This document shows, piece after piece, positions 35,101-47,160 of a DNA stretch of 64,000 nt. A program made the translations under genes and the position numbers. A model generated the notes under the pieces. It saw only the letters and a program-made list of their open reading frames with translations, was not told the DNA's origin and made no database searches. The stretch is from Dactylosporangium vinaceum (GTDB lineage: Bacteria > Actinomycetota > Actinomycetes > Mycobacteriales > Micromonosporaceae), in the NCBI RefSeq assembly GCF_019904175.1, contig NZ_CP061913.1:2852001-2916000 (forward strand). Reading direction: 5' to 3'. The number at the start of each line of letters is the position of its first letter. Position 1 is the first letter of the stretch.

Positions 35101-35608
35101 GCGCGGGAGTCCGGCCGCGGCCCGGCTGCACCGGCGGGCGCGGGAGGGGATGGCCTTCGTGCCCGAGGAGCGCTCGGTCTTCATGCAGCTGAGCACGGCC
35201 GAGAACCTGCGCCTCGGCCGGGGCCCGCGCGCGGCCGCCCTCGACGCGTTCCCCGAGCTGACGCCGCTGCTCGACCGCCGGGCCGGGCTGCTCTCCGGTG
35301 GCGAGCAGCAGATCCTGACCCTGGCCCGGGCGCTGGCCGGCCGGCCCGCCCTGCTGCTCGCCGACGAGCTCTCGCTCGGCCTGGCCCCGCTTGTCGTCGA
35401 CCGGCTGCTGAGGGCCATCCGCCGGGCCGCCGACGAGGGCCTGGGCGTCCTGCTCGTCGAGCAGCAGGCGGCGCGGGCGCTGGAGGTCGCCGACCGCGCG
35501 TACGTGCTGCGCCGGGGCCGCGTGATCACCGAGGGCCCCGCGGCGGAGCTGGCGCGCGACTGGGCGAACCTGGAGCGCAGCTACCTGAGCGAGGTGACGA
35601 GTGGGTGA
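32147..35608 (+). CDS. Four-domain fused ABC importer: LivH-LivM-LivG-LivF
   Basis: A 1153-residue polypeptide containing a complete branched-chain-type importer without its receptor. Residues ~1-295 are a LivH-like permease (IYRGSGILNFSQGAVGM), ~300-625 a LivM-like permease (VVTGYTGQLSLAQMALAGMG, LPALRTRGMNLAVVTL), ~640-890 a LivG ATPase (Walker A GPNGAGKTT ~694, LLLDEPAAGLDD), and ~925-1150 a LivF ATPase (Walker A GPNGAGKTTT ~962, SGGEQQ signature, LLADELSLGLAP). These are normally four genes. It starts 15 nt after the binding-protein stop and the next gene overlaps by 8 nt. Imports an unknown hydrophobic or carboxylic substrate. Confidence 0.9.
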   Translation: MLTDVIRFAVLGLGAGAIYGLSALGIVLIYRGSGILNFSQGAVGMVGAYVFYLQRENGMATPPAALLAIGVGLLIGALVHQLVMRPLRDAPPVSRLIATLGVFAFLFGLGQYLFGVGQARIVDSILPDGSTTVLPGIRIGTDRLAILAAGIVLAAVLTAVYRSTRFGLATSAVAENGRASSALGISPDTVATVNWMIGCALAVVSAVLIVSIGTLQVENLAMLIVPALAAALLGGFRSFPLTMAGGLLIGMLESEVAWIGTRQHADGWGQTVPFIVIILVLVISGRSLPLRGEAIQRPPQLGTGVVRPPVLLGAGLVALGLLYFVFPPALLGATEITLALGLVVLSLVVVTGYTGQLSLAQMALAGMGAWIAARLVADHGVPFWAALLLGVAGAVPVGIVVGLPALRTRGMNLAVVTLCLAVVLEHQIFSSTERTGGFTGINVGSPKIFGVDMDTYFWPSRYAIFCLVLFILAALMVANLRRGRAGRRLVAVRSNERAAASIGISVARAKIFAFGISAALAAAGGVLLSFRQPNVTFVPTYTAFQSIFAVVFSIIGGVGYLIGAVIGAMYAPAGLLSGVISQLFPGTAFAQFISRNEVGQMILGLTLLLVLPQLPNGLATQRLPGWMVPGWVKARGGRRVSRRDRAELAGDTAFTVVERPVDVRALTVRFGGVTALDDVALKLVPGEVHGLIGPNGAGKTTLIDALTGFVDSPGAGLTLDGQDISRWPAQRRAAAGISRSFQSLELFETMTVRENLLAACDRQDWPAFVSNLVRPGRDRYSPAALAAIREFRLEDDLERKPDELPYGRRRLLAIARSVATGSSVLLLDEPAAGLDDAETAELGRLIRRLATELRMAVLLVEHNVSVVLDVSDRVSVLNFGKLIATGTPAEIRNDPAVITAYLGDARKPAPVTVTDREPVHPAGEPLVEARGLSAGYGDLAAVRDLDLVVRPGEIVALLGPNGAGKTTTLLTLAGELKPLAGTVRWRGSPAAARLHRRAREGMAFVPEERSVFMQLSTAENLRLGRGPRAAALDAFPELTPLLDRRAGLLSGGEQQILTLARALAGRPALLLADELSLGLAPLVVDRLLRAIRRAADEGLGVLLVEQQAARALEVADRAYVLRRGRVITEGPAAELARDWANLERSYLSEVTSG

Positions 35609-37103
35609 GCTCAACGCGGACCGCGTCCTGCCCGGCCTCCTCCGGCGGCGCGCGACCGAGCTGGCGGACCGGGACTACCTCGTCGACGTCGCCCAGGGGC
35701 GGCACACCTACAGCGATTTCCAGCGCCGGGTCGAGGAGTTCACCGGGCTCCTGCGCGAGCAGGGCGTCGGTCCGGGTGACCGGGTCGCCGTCCTGCTGCC
35801 CACGTGCGTCGACGAGCAGGCCCTGTGGATCGCGTGCGGATGGCTGCGGGCCGTGCAGGTGCCGATCAACCCGGCCTACCGCGGCGCGATGCTCCGGCAC
35901 GTGCTGGACGACTGCGGCCCCCGGCTGGTCGTCACCGTCGCCGACCGCGCCGACGAACTCGATGCGGCCCACGTCTTCGTGCTGGAGCTCGGGCAGCCGC
36001 TCGCCCACGACCCGGCGGTGCTGGACGGGCTGGACGACCCGAAGCCGTGGGACACGGCCGCGGTCATCTACACGTCCGGCACCACCGGGCCGTCCAAGGG
36101 CGTCCTCACGCCCTGGGGGCAGCTCGTCACCGGCATCGACGCCTTCGACGACATCGGCCCCGGCGACGTGCTCTACGCGCCGTTCGCGGCCTTCCACCTC
36201 GGCGGGAAGGTGCCGCTGCAGATCGTCGCCCACTGGGGTGGCACGTTCGTGTTCCGCGACGGCTTCAAGACCGACCGCTTCTGGCCGGACGTCCGCGCCC
36301 ACGGCTGCACCCGGGCCTGGGCCTTCTACGCGATGGCCAACTTCCTGTGGCAGCAGCCGCCGCGCCCCGACGACCGCGACAACCCGCTGCGCAGCATCAC
36401 CGGCGGTCCGCTGCTGCCCGACCACGCCGCGTTCGCCGAGCGGTTCGGGGTGCGGATGCGGACCAACTACGGGATGACCGAGGCCGGCTGGCCCATCGCG
36501 ACGGGCGACCTGGTCGTCGACCACCGCAGCTGCGGCCGCGCCCGCCCCGGCTACGAACTGCGCATCGTCGACGACTTCGACACCGAGGTCCCGCCCGGCC
36601 GCATCGGCGAGCTCGTCATCCGCGCCGACCGCCCGTGGACGATGAACACCGGCTACCTCGGCCGGCCCGCGGACACCGCCCGCGCGTGGCGCAACGGCTG
36701 GTTCCACACCGGCGACGCCTTCCGCCGCGACGAGGACGGCAACTACTTCCTCGTCGACCGGGTGAAGGACGCGGTCCGCCGGCGCTCTGAGAACATCTCG
36801 TCGTTCGAGGTCGAGTCGATGGTCACCGCCCACCCCGAGGTCCTCGAGTGCGCCGCGATCGGCGTGCCCTCCGAGGACGGCGAGGAGGAGATCAAGATCT
36901 GCGTGGTACCGATGCCGGATTCGAAGCTCGAAGCACCGGCCCTCGCCGAGTTCCTCACGGCGACCATGCCGCGGTTCATGGTGCCCCGCTACATCGAGCT
37001 GCTGGACGAGCTCCCGAAGACCCCGACGAGCAAGGTGCGCAAGGTGGACCTCAAACGCGACCCGTTCACGGCGGCCACCTGGGACCGGGTGAGCGCCCGA
37101 TGA
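35601..37103 (+). CDS. Acyl-CoA synthetase, CaiC-like
   Basis: A 500-residue ANL ligase with P-loop VIYTSGTTGPSKGV, RTNYGMTEAGWP, HTGDAFRRDEDGN and the hinge VKDAVRRRSENISSFEVE, the latter resembling crotonobetaine/carnitine-CoA ligases. C-terminal Lys is in LPKTPTSKVRK. GTG at 35601 overlaps the transporter's stop by 8 nt, coupling import to CoA activation. The next gene overlaps by 4 nt. Confidence 0.87.
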   Translation: MGELNADRVLPGLLRRRATELADRDYLVDVAQGRHTYSDFQRRVEEFTGLLREQGVGPGDRVAVLLPTCVDEQALWIACGWLRAVQVPINPAYRGAMLRHVLDDCGPRLVVTVADRADELDAAHVFVLELGQPLAHDPAVLDGLDDPKPWDTAAVIYTSGTTGPSKGVLTPWGQLVTGIDAFDDIGPGDVLYAPFAAFHLGGKVPLQIVAHWGGTFVFRDGFKTDRFWPDVRAHGCTRAWAFYAMANFLWQQPPRPDDRDNPLRSITGGPLLPDHAAFAERFGVRMRTNYGMTEAGWPIATGDLVVDHRSCGRARPGYELRIVDDFDTEVPPGRIGELVIRADRPWTMNTGYLGRPADTARAWRNGWFHTGDAFRRDEDGNYFLVDRVKDAVRRRSENISSFEVESMVTAHPEVLECAAIGVPSEDGEEEIKICVVPMPDSKLEAPALAEFLTATMPRFMVPRYIELLDELPKTPTSKVRKVDLKRDPFTAATWDRVSAR

Positions 37104-38014
37104 CCGCGCCGACCGTCGACGAGCACCTCGCCGCGGCCCTGGGCGCGCCCGTGCGCGGGCTGGAGCGGCTGACCGGCGGCTCGTCGCGGGAGGTCTGGGC
37201 GTTCGAGTCCGCCGGCCGCCGCCTGATCCTGCTCAGCGATCCGCCGGGGGAGCGGCGCGGCGGCGGCGCCGGGTTCGAGGCGGGCGTCCTGCGGGCCGTC
37301 CGCGCGGCCGGGGTCGCGGCGCCCGAGCCGGTCGCCGTGGTCTCCGGCGGGCTGGTGCTGGAGCGCCTCGACGGCGAGACCGTGCCCCGCCGGATCCTCG
37401 ACGGGCTGACGGGCGGCGCGGCCGGATCGCGCCTGGCCCGCCAGTGCGGCGAGGCCCTCGGGCGGCTGCACACCGTCGACCCGTCGGCGGTGCGCGGCCT
37501 GCCGGACGAGGACCGGCTCGCCGGCTATCGCGCGACCCTCGATCGGCTCGACCCCGACCGGCCGGTGCTCGAGCTCGCCTACCGCTGGCTGCTGGAGCGC
37601 CGCCCGCCGCACCGGCGCACCACAGTGGTCCACGGGGACTTCCGGCTCGGCAACTTCGTGGTGGGCGGCGACGGCCTCGTCGGCGTCCTGGACTGGGAGT
37701 CGGCCCACCGCGGCGACCCCCTGGAGGACCTCGGGTGGATCGCGGTGCGCAGCTGGCGGTTCCGCGGGCCGGGGGTTGTCGGCGGGTTCGGTGACGCGGG
37801 CGACTTCCTCGACGCCTACCGGTCCGCGGCCGGCGTGGAGCTGCCGGCCGGCGACTTCGACTGGGCGGTCGTGCTCGGCACCTGGATCTGGGCCGTCGGC
37901 TGCCTGCAGCAGGCGGACCGGCACCTGTCCGGCACGACCCGCTCGATCGACCTGGCGCTCGTCGGCCGGCGGGTCGTCGAGGTCGAGCACGACCTGCTGG
38001 AGCTGCTGCGATGA
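37100..38014 (+). CDS. Aminoglycoside-phosphotransferase-like kinase
   Basis: A 304-residue APH/ChoK-fold kinase homologue. Catalytic loop HGDFRLGNFVV and the metal-binding DWESAHRGDPLEDLGW are intact; ERLDGETVPRR matches the hinge region. Members beside acyl-CoA dehydrogenases (ACAD10/11 clusters) are proposed to phosphorylate hydroxyacyl-CoA so that the phosphate can be eliminated. ATG overlaps the ligase gene (ATGA). Confidence 0.82.
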   Translation: MTAPTVDEHLAAALGAPVRGLERLTGGSSREVWAFESAGRRLILLSDPPGERRGGGAGFEAGVLRAVRAAGVAAPEPVAVVSGGLVLERLDGETVPRRILDGLTGGAAGSRLARQCGEALGRLHTVDPSAVRGLPDEDRLAGYRATLDRLDPDRPVLELAYRWLLERRPPHRRTTVVHGDFRLGNFVVGGDGLVGVLDWESAHRGDPLEDLGWIAVRSWRFRGPGVVGGFGDAGDFLDAYRSAAGVELPAGDFDWAVVLGTWIWAVGCLQQADRHLSGTTRSIDLALVGRRVVEVEHDLLELLR

Positions 38015-38354
38015 CGGGACGGGAAAGGCCGGCGCACGCCGCGGTGCCGGGCCCCGACGACCTGCTGACGGCCGTCGTGGAGACGCTGCGCGACGAGATC
38101 CTGCCGCAGTCCGGGGGCCGGTCGCGCTACCTGCTCAAGGCGTGTGTCGCCGCCCTGGAGACGGTGCGGCGGGACCTGGTCGCCGGGCCGGAGCGGGCCG
38201 CGGTCGAGGCGGCGGTGTTCGCGGCGCTCGAGGTCCAGGACGAGCAGGCGCTGGTGTCGCAGATCAGGGCCGGGCTCACGCCTGAGCGCTTCGCGCGGGT
38301 GGTGGCCGAGCTGGACCGGCGCACCGATGTCGAGCTGCGCGTGCTCGGGCGGGG

Positions 38355-38358
<4 letters not shown>
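38011..38358 (+). CDS. Small DUF6285-like protein
   Basis: A 115-residue acidic helical protein (DDLLTAVVETLRDEILPQ, SRYLLKACVAALETVRRDL, EVQDEQALVSQIRAG). It resembles the DUF6285 proteins that are encoded immediately after APH-type kinases in acyl-CoA clusters. ATG overlaps the kinase stop by 4 nt. Its end overlaps the convergent TetR gene by 4 nt. Function unknown; a kinase partner is plausible. Confidence 0.7.
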
Positions 38359-40836
<2,478 letters not shown>

Positions 40837-40838
40837 GG

Positions 40839-40860
40839 CCGGGCCGGGCGCCCGGCCCGG
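40839..40860. terminator. Perfect 22-bp GC palindrome between convergent genes
   Basis: CCGGGCCGGGC followed by its exact reverse complement. It folds to a 9-bp stem with a 4-nt loop in the 75-nt gap between the hydratase and the convergent dehydrogenase; a bidirectional terminator is likely. Confidence 0.55.
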
Positions 40861-40911
40861 TGGTGACGATCCGGTGCCGCGGTGACCGCCGCTCACCCGT
40901 GGCCCGCCGGC

Positions 40912-42117
40912 CTACCCCGCGTACGGGCGCTCGCGGCGCAGCTCCTCGCGGGCGATGGTGCGGCGGTGGACGGCGTCGGGGCCGTCGACGATGCGCAGGA
41001 CGCGGGCCCAGGCGTAGAAGTACGCGAGGGGCGTGTCGTCGCCGACCCCCGCGCCGCCGAAGACCTCGATCGCCCGGTCGATGACAGCCGTCGCCATCGC
41101 CGGCGCGGCCACCTTGATCGCGGCGATCTCCGTGCGGGCGCCCCTGGCGCCGTGCCTGTCGATCAGCCAGGCCGTCTTGTACACCAGCAGCCGCGCCTGG
41201 TCGATGTCGATCCGCGACTGCGCGATGAGCTCGCGGACCACGCCCTGCTCCGCGAGCGGCCGGCCGAACGCCACCCGTGACGTCGCCCGGCCCACCATGA
41301 GTGCGAGGGCCCGCTCGGCCATGCCGATCGCCCGCATCGCGTGGTGGACGCGGCCCGGGCCGAGGCGGGCCTGGGCGATCGCGAACCCGTCGCCCTCGCC
41401 GCCCAGGAGGTTGGCCGCCGGCACGCGCACGTCGGTGAGAAGGAGCTCCGAGTGGCCGTGCTGGTCCTGGTACCCGAAGATCGGCAGGTGCCGGACGATC
41501 TGCAGGCCGGGTGCGTCCCGCGGGACCAGGATCATCGTCTGCCGGCGGTGCGGCTCGGCGGTGGGGTCGGTCCTGCCCATGACGATGAAGATCTGGCAGC
41601 GCTCGTCGGCGACGCCGGTGATCCACCACTTGCGGCCGTTGACGACGTAGTCGTCGCCGTCGCGCACGATGGTCGTGGTGATGTTGGTGGCGTCGGAGGA
41701 GGCGACGTCGGGCTCCGTCATCGCGTAGGCCGAGCGGATCGTGCCGGCCAGCAGCGGCTCCAGCCAGCGCTCGCGCTGCGCCGGGGTGGCGAAGCGGTGC
41801 AGGGTCTCCATGTTGCCGGTGTCGGGGGCCTGGCAGTTGACGGCCTCGGGGGCGATGACCGGCGACCAGCCGGACACCTCGGCGACCGCCGCGTAGTCGA
41901 GGTTGCTCAGCCCGGACAGCTCCGGCAGGAACAGGTTCCACAGGCCGCGCCGGCGGGCGGACGCCTTCAGCTCGTCCATGACCGGCGGGTAGGCGTGCGC
42001 GCCGTGCTCGGCCAGGTACGCGGCCCACACCGGCTCGGCCGGGAACACCTCCTCCCGCATGAAGTCCCACATCCGCCCGACGGTCTCCTCCGCCTCCGGC
42101 GACAGCGCGAAGTCCAC
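40912..42117 (-). CDS. Acyl-CoA dehydrogenase, ACAD10/11-like
   Basis: A 401-residue acyl-CoA dehydrogenase: MTEPDVASSDATNITTT, VVNGRKWWITGVADERC, FAIAQARLGPGRVHH and the C-terminal RIVDGPDAVHRRTIAREEL. Close in type to the enzyme at 27634. GTG at 42117. Last gene of a six-gene minus-strand operon (SDR, thiolase, dehydrogenase, hydratase, kinase, this), beginning 4 nt after the kinase gene ends. Kinase plus ACAD10/11 pairs suggest processing of hydroxylated acyl-CoAs. Confidence 0.85.
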   Translation of the reverse strand: MDFALSPEAEETVGRMWDFMREEVFPAEPVWAAYLAEHGAHAYPPVMDELKASARRRGLWNLFLPELSGLSNLDYAAVAEVSGWSPVIAPEAVNCQAPDTGNMETLHRFATPAQRERWLEPLLAGTIRSAYAMTEPDVASSDATNITTTIVRDGDDYVVNGRKWWITGVADERCQIFIVMGRTDPTAEPHRRQTMILVPRDAPGLQIVRHLPIFGYQDQHGHSELLLTDVRVPAANLLGGEGDGFAIAQARLGPGRVHHAMRAIGMAERALALMVGRATSRVAFGRPLAEQGVVRELIAQSRIDIDQARLLVYKTAWLIDRHGARGARTEIAAIKVAAPAMATAVIDRAIEVFGGAGVGDDTPLAYFYAWARVLRIVDGPDAVHRRTIAREELRRERPYAG

Positions 42118-42121
42118 GAGT

Positions 42122-43147
42122 TCAGCCCCTCCGGTCGATGACTGTCAAGCCTTCGGCGGCGATGCGCCGGACCTCGTCGTCGAGGTCTCCGAACGTCTGC
42201 CCGGCCATCGCCCCGGCCGCGGCCCGGGCCGCCACCCCCTGCGCGATGACGGCGAACTTGAAATGCGCGAACGCCTCGTAGAACGCGAGCCCGGCCAGGT
42301 CCGCACCGGTCCGGCGAGCGTAGCGCTCGGCGAGGTGGGCCCGGCCGGGAAAGCCCGGGCCGCGGGTGACGGCCGGGGTCAGCAGCGGCCGCGGCTCGCC
42401 GGGCTCGCGCCAGTAGAACAGCAGCATCCCCAGGTCGGCCAGCGGGTCGCCCAATGTGGACAGCTCCCAGTCCAGCACGGCCCGGATCGTCGCCGGCCGC
42501 GCCTCGTCGAGCATGCAGTTGTCCAGCCGGTAGTCGCCGTGCACGATCGTGGAGCGCCGGGTCGCGGGCACCGCGCCGGTCAGCCGGGCGCCCAGCTCGT
42601 CGAGCTCGGCCACGTCGTGGGTCTTCGAGGCGTCCCACTGGCCGCGCCAGCGGCGCAGCTGCCGGGCCATGAAGCCGGCCGGCCGCCCGTAGTCGCCGAG
42701 GCCCACCGCCTCCGGCTCGACCCGGTGAATGTCGGCGAGGACGTCGACGAGCGCGTCGGCCATCGCGAGCCGGTCGGCCGGGCCGGGGGCGTATCCGGCC
42801 GGCAGCTCGTCGCGGACGATGCGGCCGCCGACCTTCTCCATCACGTAGAACGGCACGCCGAGCAGGTCGCCGGTGCGCTCCTCCAGCAGGATCCCCGGCA
42901 CGGGGACCGGCGTCGGCGCGAGGGCTCGCTGCACGCGCGCCTCGCGGCCCATGTCGTGGGCGCTGGGCAGGCGCTCACCGGTCGGCGGCCTTCGCAGTAC
43001 CACCGAACCGGCTCTGCTCTGCAACAGGAACGTGAGGTTGGACTTGCCGCCGGCGATGAGCGTGGCCTCGAACTCGCGCCAGCGCTCGTCGCCGAGTTCG
43101 CCGGCCAGCCGCGGCCCCAGCCGATCCGGGGAAACCAGGTCGCGCAC
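42122..43147 (-). CDS. APH-type phosphotransferase, ACAD10-kinase-like
   Basis: A 341-residue kinase homologue with IAGGKSNLTFLL (nucleotide loop), VLRRPPTGERLPSAHDMGREA, catalytic HGDYRLDNCMLD and DWELSTLGDPLADLG. This is the form found in ACAD10/11 and in bacterial clusters with acyl-CoA dehydrogenases, where it is proposed to phosphorylate a 4-hydroxyacyl-CoA. GTG at 43147; the hydratase stop is 3 nt upstream. Confidence 0.86.
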   Translation of the reverse strand: MRDLVSPDRLGPRLAGELGDERWREFEATLIAGGKSNLTFLLQSRAGSVVLRRPPTGERLPSAHDMGREARVQRALAPTPVPVPGILLEERTGDLLGVPFYVMEKVGGRIVRDELPAGYAPGPADRLAMADALVDVLADIHRVEPEAVGLGDYGRPAGFMARQLRRWRGQWDASKTHDVAELDELGARLTGAVPATRRSTIVHGDYRLDNCMLDEARPATIRAVLDWELSTLGDPLADLGMLLFYWREPGEPRPLLTPAVTRGPGFPGRAHLAERYARRTGADLAGLAFYEAFAHFKFAVIAQGVAARAAAGAMAGQTFGDLDDEVRRIAAEGLTVIDRRG

Positions 43148-43150
43148 CGG

Positions 43151-43941
<791 letters not shown>

Positions 43942-43945
<4 letters not shown>

Positions 43946-45123
43946 CGGGCCTCCAGGACGTCGCGGGCGATGATGTGCTTCATGATCTCGGTGGTGCCGC
44001 CGTAGATGGTGGTGACGCGGGTGTCGGCGTAGGCCCGGGCGATGGGGTACTCGCGCATGTACCCGTAGCCGCCGAACAGCTGCACGCACCTGTCGACGAG
44101 CCGCTTGTGCATCTCCGTCGCCCACCACTTCGCCTTGGCCGCGTCGACGGCGTCGAGCTCGTCGCGGTTGAACCGCAGTACCGACTCGTCCACATAGGAC
44201 TGCGACACCTCGAGCTCGGTCAGCATCTCGGCGATGGCGAACCGGGTGTGCTGGAAGTCGGCGATCGCCCGGCCGAACGCCTGCCGCTGGGTGACGTAGC
44301 CGATCGTCCAGGCGAGTGCGGCCCGGGCCCCGGCGCAGGCGGCGACGGCTATCCCCAGCCGCTCCAGGGGAAGGTGGCTCATCAGGTAGTGCAGCCCGCG
44401 GCCGGGTTCGCCCAGCACGTTGCCGGCCGGGACGACCGCGTCGTCGAAGAACAGCTCCGCGGTGTCCTGCGAGCGCAGGCCGACCTTGTCGAGCTTGCGG
44501 CCGCGGGTGAAGCCGGGCGTGCCCCGTTCGACGACGATGAGGCTGAACGCGCGGCCGCGCGCGGCCGGGTCGGGGTCGGTGCGGGCGACCACGATGACGA
44601 GGTCGCTGGTGATGCCGTTGGTGATGAACGTCTTGGCCCCGTTGATCACCCAGCTGTCGCCGTCGCGCCGGGCGGTGGTGCGGATGCCCTGCAGGTCCGA
44701 TCCGGTGCCCGGCTCGGTCATGGCGATGGCGCCGATCGCCGCGCCGGAGCACAGCGCCGGCACCCAGCGCGCGGCCTGCTCGGGCGTGGCCAGATCGAAG
44801 AAGTACGGCAGCACGATGTCCGCGTGCGTGGAGAACCCGGAGCTCAGCGAGGTGGCGCCGACCTTCGCGAACTCCTCCATCACGACGCAGCGGAAACCGA
44901 AGTCGCGAAGACGACCGCCGCCGTCGTACTGCTCCGGCGCATTGATGCCCAGCAGCCCCTGGCGACCGGCCTCGAGCCACGGCTCCCGCGGGATGATGCC
45001 GGCCTCGTCCCACGGCTCCACGTTCGCGGTGACGTGCCGGCTGAGGAACTGCGCGACGGTGCCGCGCAGCGCCTCCTGCTCGGCGGTGAAGAACTCGCGC
45101 CGGGCCCACAGATCCCTGGCCAT
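43942..45123 (-). CDS. Acyl-CoA dehydrogenase, long-chain/isovaleryl-like
   Basis: A 393-residue acyl-CoA dehydrogenase. MTEPGTGSDLQGIRTTA, VINGAKTFITNG and QLFGGYGYMREYPIARAYAD are present, with C-terminal IYGGTTEIMKHIIARDVL. The Gly in place of the medium-chain catalytic Glu is normal for long-chain and isovaleryl-CoA types, whose base is elsewhere. The ATG at 45123 is 2 nt after the thiolase stop. Confidence 0.87.
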
Positions 45124-45125
45124 GG

Positions 45126-46292
45126 CTAGAGCCGCTCGATGACGGTGGCGTTGGCCATGCCGCCGCCCTCGCACATGGTCTGCAGGCCGTATCGGCCGCC
45201 GGTCGCCTCCAGGTGGTTGAGCATCGTGGCCATCAGCCGGATGCCTGACGCGCCGAGGGGGTGGCCGAGCGCGATGGCCCCGCCTCGCGGGTTGAGCTTC
45301 TCCGGGTCGCCGCCGATCTCGGCCAGCCACGCCAGCGGTACCGGGGCGAACGCCTCGTTCACCTCGTAGGCGTCGATCGCGTCGATGCCGAGCCCGGCCC
45401 GGGCCAGGACCTGCCGGGTGGCCGGGATCGGCGCGGTCAGCATGAACAGGGGGTCGTCACCGGCCACCGCGAACGCGTGGAAGCGGGCCCGCGGGCGCAG
45501 GCCCAGCGCGGCCGCGGTGTCCTCGCCCATGACGAGCGCGGCCGAGGCGCCGTCGGTGAGCGGCGAGGAGTTGCCGGCGGTGATGCGCCAGTCCAGGTCG
45601 GGGAAGCGCTCGCGCATGGCCGGCCCGTCGAAGGCGGTCTTCAGCCCGGCCAGGCTCTGCGGTGTCGTCGCCGCGCGGATCGTCTCGTCGGCCGCGAACC
45701 CGCCGACCGGCACGAGCTCGCGATCGAAGCCACCGGCCCGCGCGGTCTCGGCGGCCAGGCGGTGCGAGCGGGCCGAGTAGTCGTCGAGCCGCTCCCGGGA
45801 CAGGCCCCACTGCTGCGCGATCAGCTCGGCCGACACGCCCTGGTTGACAAGCCCCTCCGGGTAGCGGCGGGCGAGCCCCGGCCCCTGTGGGTCCTCGCCC
45901 ATCGTGGACGAGCCCATCGGCACCCGGCTCATCGACTCCACGCCGCCGGCGACGACGATGTCGTAGGCGCCCGCCATCACGCCCTGGGCGGCGAAGTGCA
46001 GCGCCTGCTGGCTGGACCCGCACTGCCTGTCGATGGTCGTGGCCGGCACCGACTCCGGCCAGCCGGCCGCGAGCACCGCGTTGCGGCCGATGTTCATGGC
46101 CTGCTGCCCGGCCTGGCCGACGCAGCCGGAGATCACGTCCTCGACCCGCGCCGGGTCGAGGCCGTTGCGCTCCACGAGGGCGCGCAGCACGGTGGCGTAC
46201 AGGTCGACGGGGTGCGTGCCGCTGAGCGCACCACCGGGCTTGCCCTTGCCCGAGGGGGTCCGGACGATGTCGACGATTACCGCTTGACGCAT
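45126..46292 (-). CDS. Acetyl-CoA acyltransferase (thiolase)
   Basis: A 388-residue thiolase, strongly similar to the one at 20475-21632. Nucleophile C91 (DRQCGSSQQA), NEAFAPVPLAW, GGAIALGHPLGASG and a canonical MCEGGGMANA. It has the complete active site and would perform the thiolytic step of this operon. ATG at 46292 has GAAGGAAG-like sequence upstream. The SDR gene ends 28 nt upstream. Confidence 0.88.
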   Translation of the reverse strand: MRQAVIVDIVRTPSGKGKPGGALSGTHPVDLYATVLRALVERNGLDPARVEDVISGCVGQAGQQAMNIGRNAVLAAGWPESVPATTIDRQCGSSQQALHFAAQGVMAGAYDIVVAGGVESMSRVPMGSSTMGEDPQGPGLARRYPEGLVNQGVSAELIAQQWGLSRERLDDYSARSHRLAAETARAGGFDRELVPVGGFAADETIRAATTPQSLAGLKTAFDGPAMRERFPDLDWRITAGNSSPLTDGASAALVMGEDTAAALGLRPRARFHAFAVAGDDPLFMLTAPIPATRQVLARAGLGIDAIDAYEVNEAFAPVPLAWLAEIGGDPEKLNPRGGAIALGHPLGASGIRLMATMLNHLEATGGRYGLQTMCEGGGMANATVIERL

Positions 46293-46320
46293 GGTTGCTT
46301 CCTTCTCTCGGGCTCGGCGG

Positions 46321-47079
46321 TCACCGCGGGGCCATGCGGATGGCTCCGTCGAGGCGGATGGTCTCGCCGTTGAGCATCGGGTTGGCGATGATCGCGGCGA
46401 CCAGCTGCGCGTATTCGGCCGGGCGGCCGAGCCGGCTCGGGTGCGGCACCTGGGCGCCGAGGGAGTCGCGGACCTCCTGCGACAGCCGGCCGAGCAGCGG
46501 CGTCTCGAAGGTGCCCGGGGCGATTGTCACGACGCGGATCCTCAGCCCGGCCAGGTCGCGGGCGATCGGCAGCGTCATGCCGACGATGGCGCCCTTCGAC
46601 GCCGAGTACGCGGCCTGCCCGACCTGCCCGTCGAACGCGGCCACCGACGCGGTGTTGACGATGACCCCGCGCTCCTCACCGGCCGGCTCGTTGCCGGCCA
46701 TCGCGGCGGCGGCCAGGCGCAGCACGTTGAAGGTGCCCACCAGGTTGACCCGGATCACGCGCTCGAAGTCGGCCAGCGGGAACGGCCCCTGCTTGCCGAC
46801 CGTCCGGAACGCGTTGCCGATGCCCGCGCAGTTGACGAGCACGGCCAGCCCGCCGTCGTCGTTGGCCAGGTCGACCGCCGCCTGTACCGCACCCTCGTCG
46901 GTCACGTCGGCCCCGGCGAAGCGGACCGCGGCGCCGAGCGCGTCGAGCCGGCCGCGGTCGGCGGAGGGCAGATCCAGGGCGACCACCCGCGCTCCGGCGG
47001 CGACGAGCGTCTCCACCGTGGCCAGCCCGAGCCCGGACGCGCCGCCGGTGACGAGTGCCTGCTTACCCCGGACATCCAT
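46321..47079 (-). CDS. SDR, 3-hydroxyacyl-CoA dehydrogenase type II-like
   Basis: A 252-residue short-chain dehydrogenase with [22 protein letters not shown], catalytic YSASK and a C-terminal [16 protein letters not shown] typical of the HSD17B10/type II 3-hydroxyacyl-CoA dehydrogenases. First gene of the six-gene minus-strand operon; its 81-nt upstream region, shared with a TetR gene, contains two AGCGATCGCT palindromes. Confidence 0.86.
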   Translation of the reverse strand: MDVRGKQALVTGGASGLGLATVETLVAAGARVVALDLPSADRGRLDALGAAVRFAGADVTDEGAVQAAVDLANDDGGLAVLVNCAGIGNAFRTVGKQGPFPLADFERVIRVNLVGTFNVLRLAAAAMAGNEPAGEERGVIVNTASVAAFDGQVGQAAYSASKGAIVGMTLPIARDLAGLRIRVVTIAPGTFETPLLGRLSQEVRDSLGAQVPHPSRLGRPAEYAQLVAAIIANPMLNGETIRLDGAIRMAPR

Positions 47080-47107
47080 GCCTTGACCTCCCGCGGGTCT
47101 ACTGAGC

Positions 47108-47119
47108 TAGCGATCGCTA
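47108..47119. promoter_or_regulatory. AGCGATCGCT operator, copy 1
   Basis: TAGCGATCGCTA is a perfect 12-bp palindrome 29 nt upstream of the SDR start. Confidence 0.65.
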
Positions 47120-47132
47120 AGGTAACGTACTG

Positions 47133-47142
47133 AGCGATCGCT
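47133..47142. promoter_or_regulatory. AGCGATCGCT operator, copy 2
   Basis: A second identical 10-bp core, 24 bp centre to centre from copy 1 and in opposite flanking orientation; 18 nt before the TetR start. Confidence 0.65.
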
Positions 47143-47160
47143 AGCTAGGGAGAGTGACAT

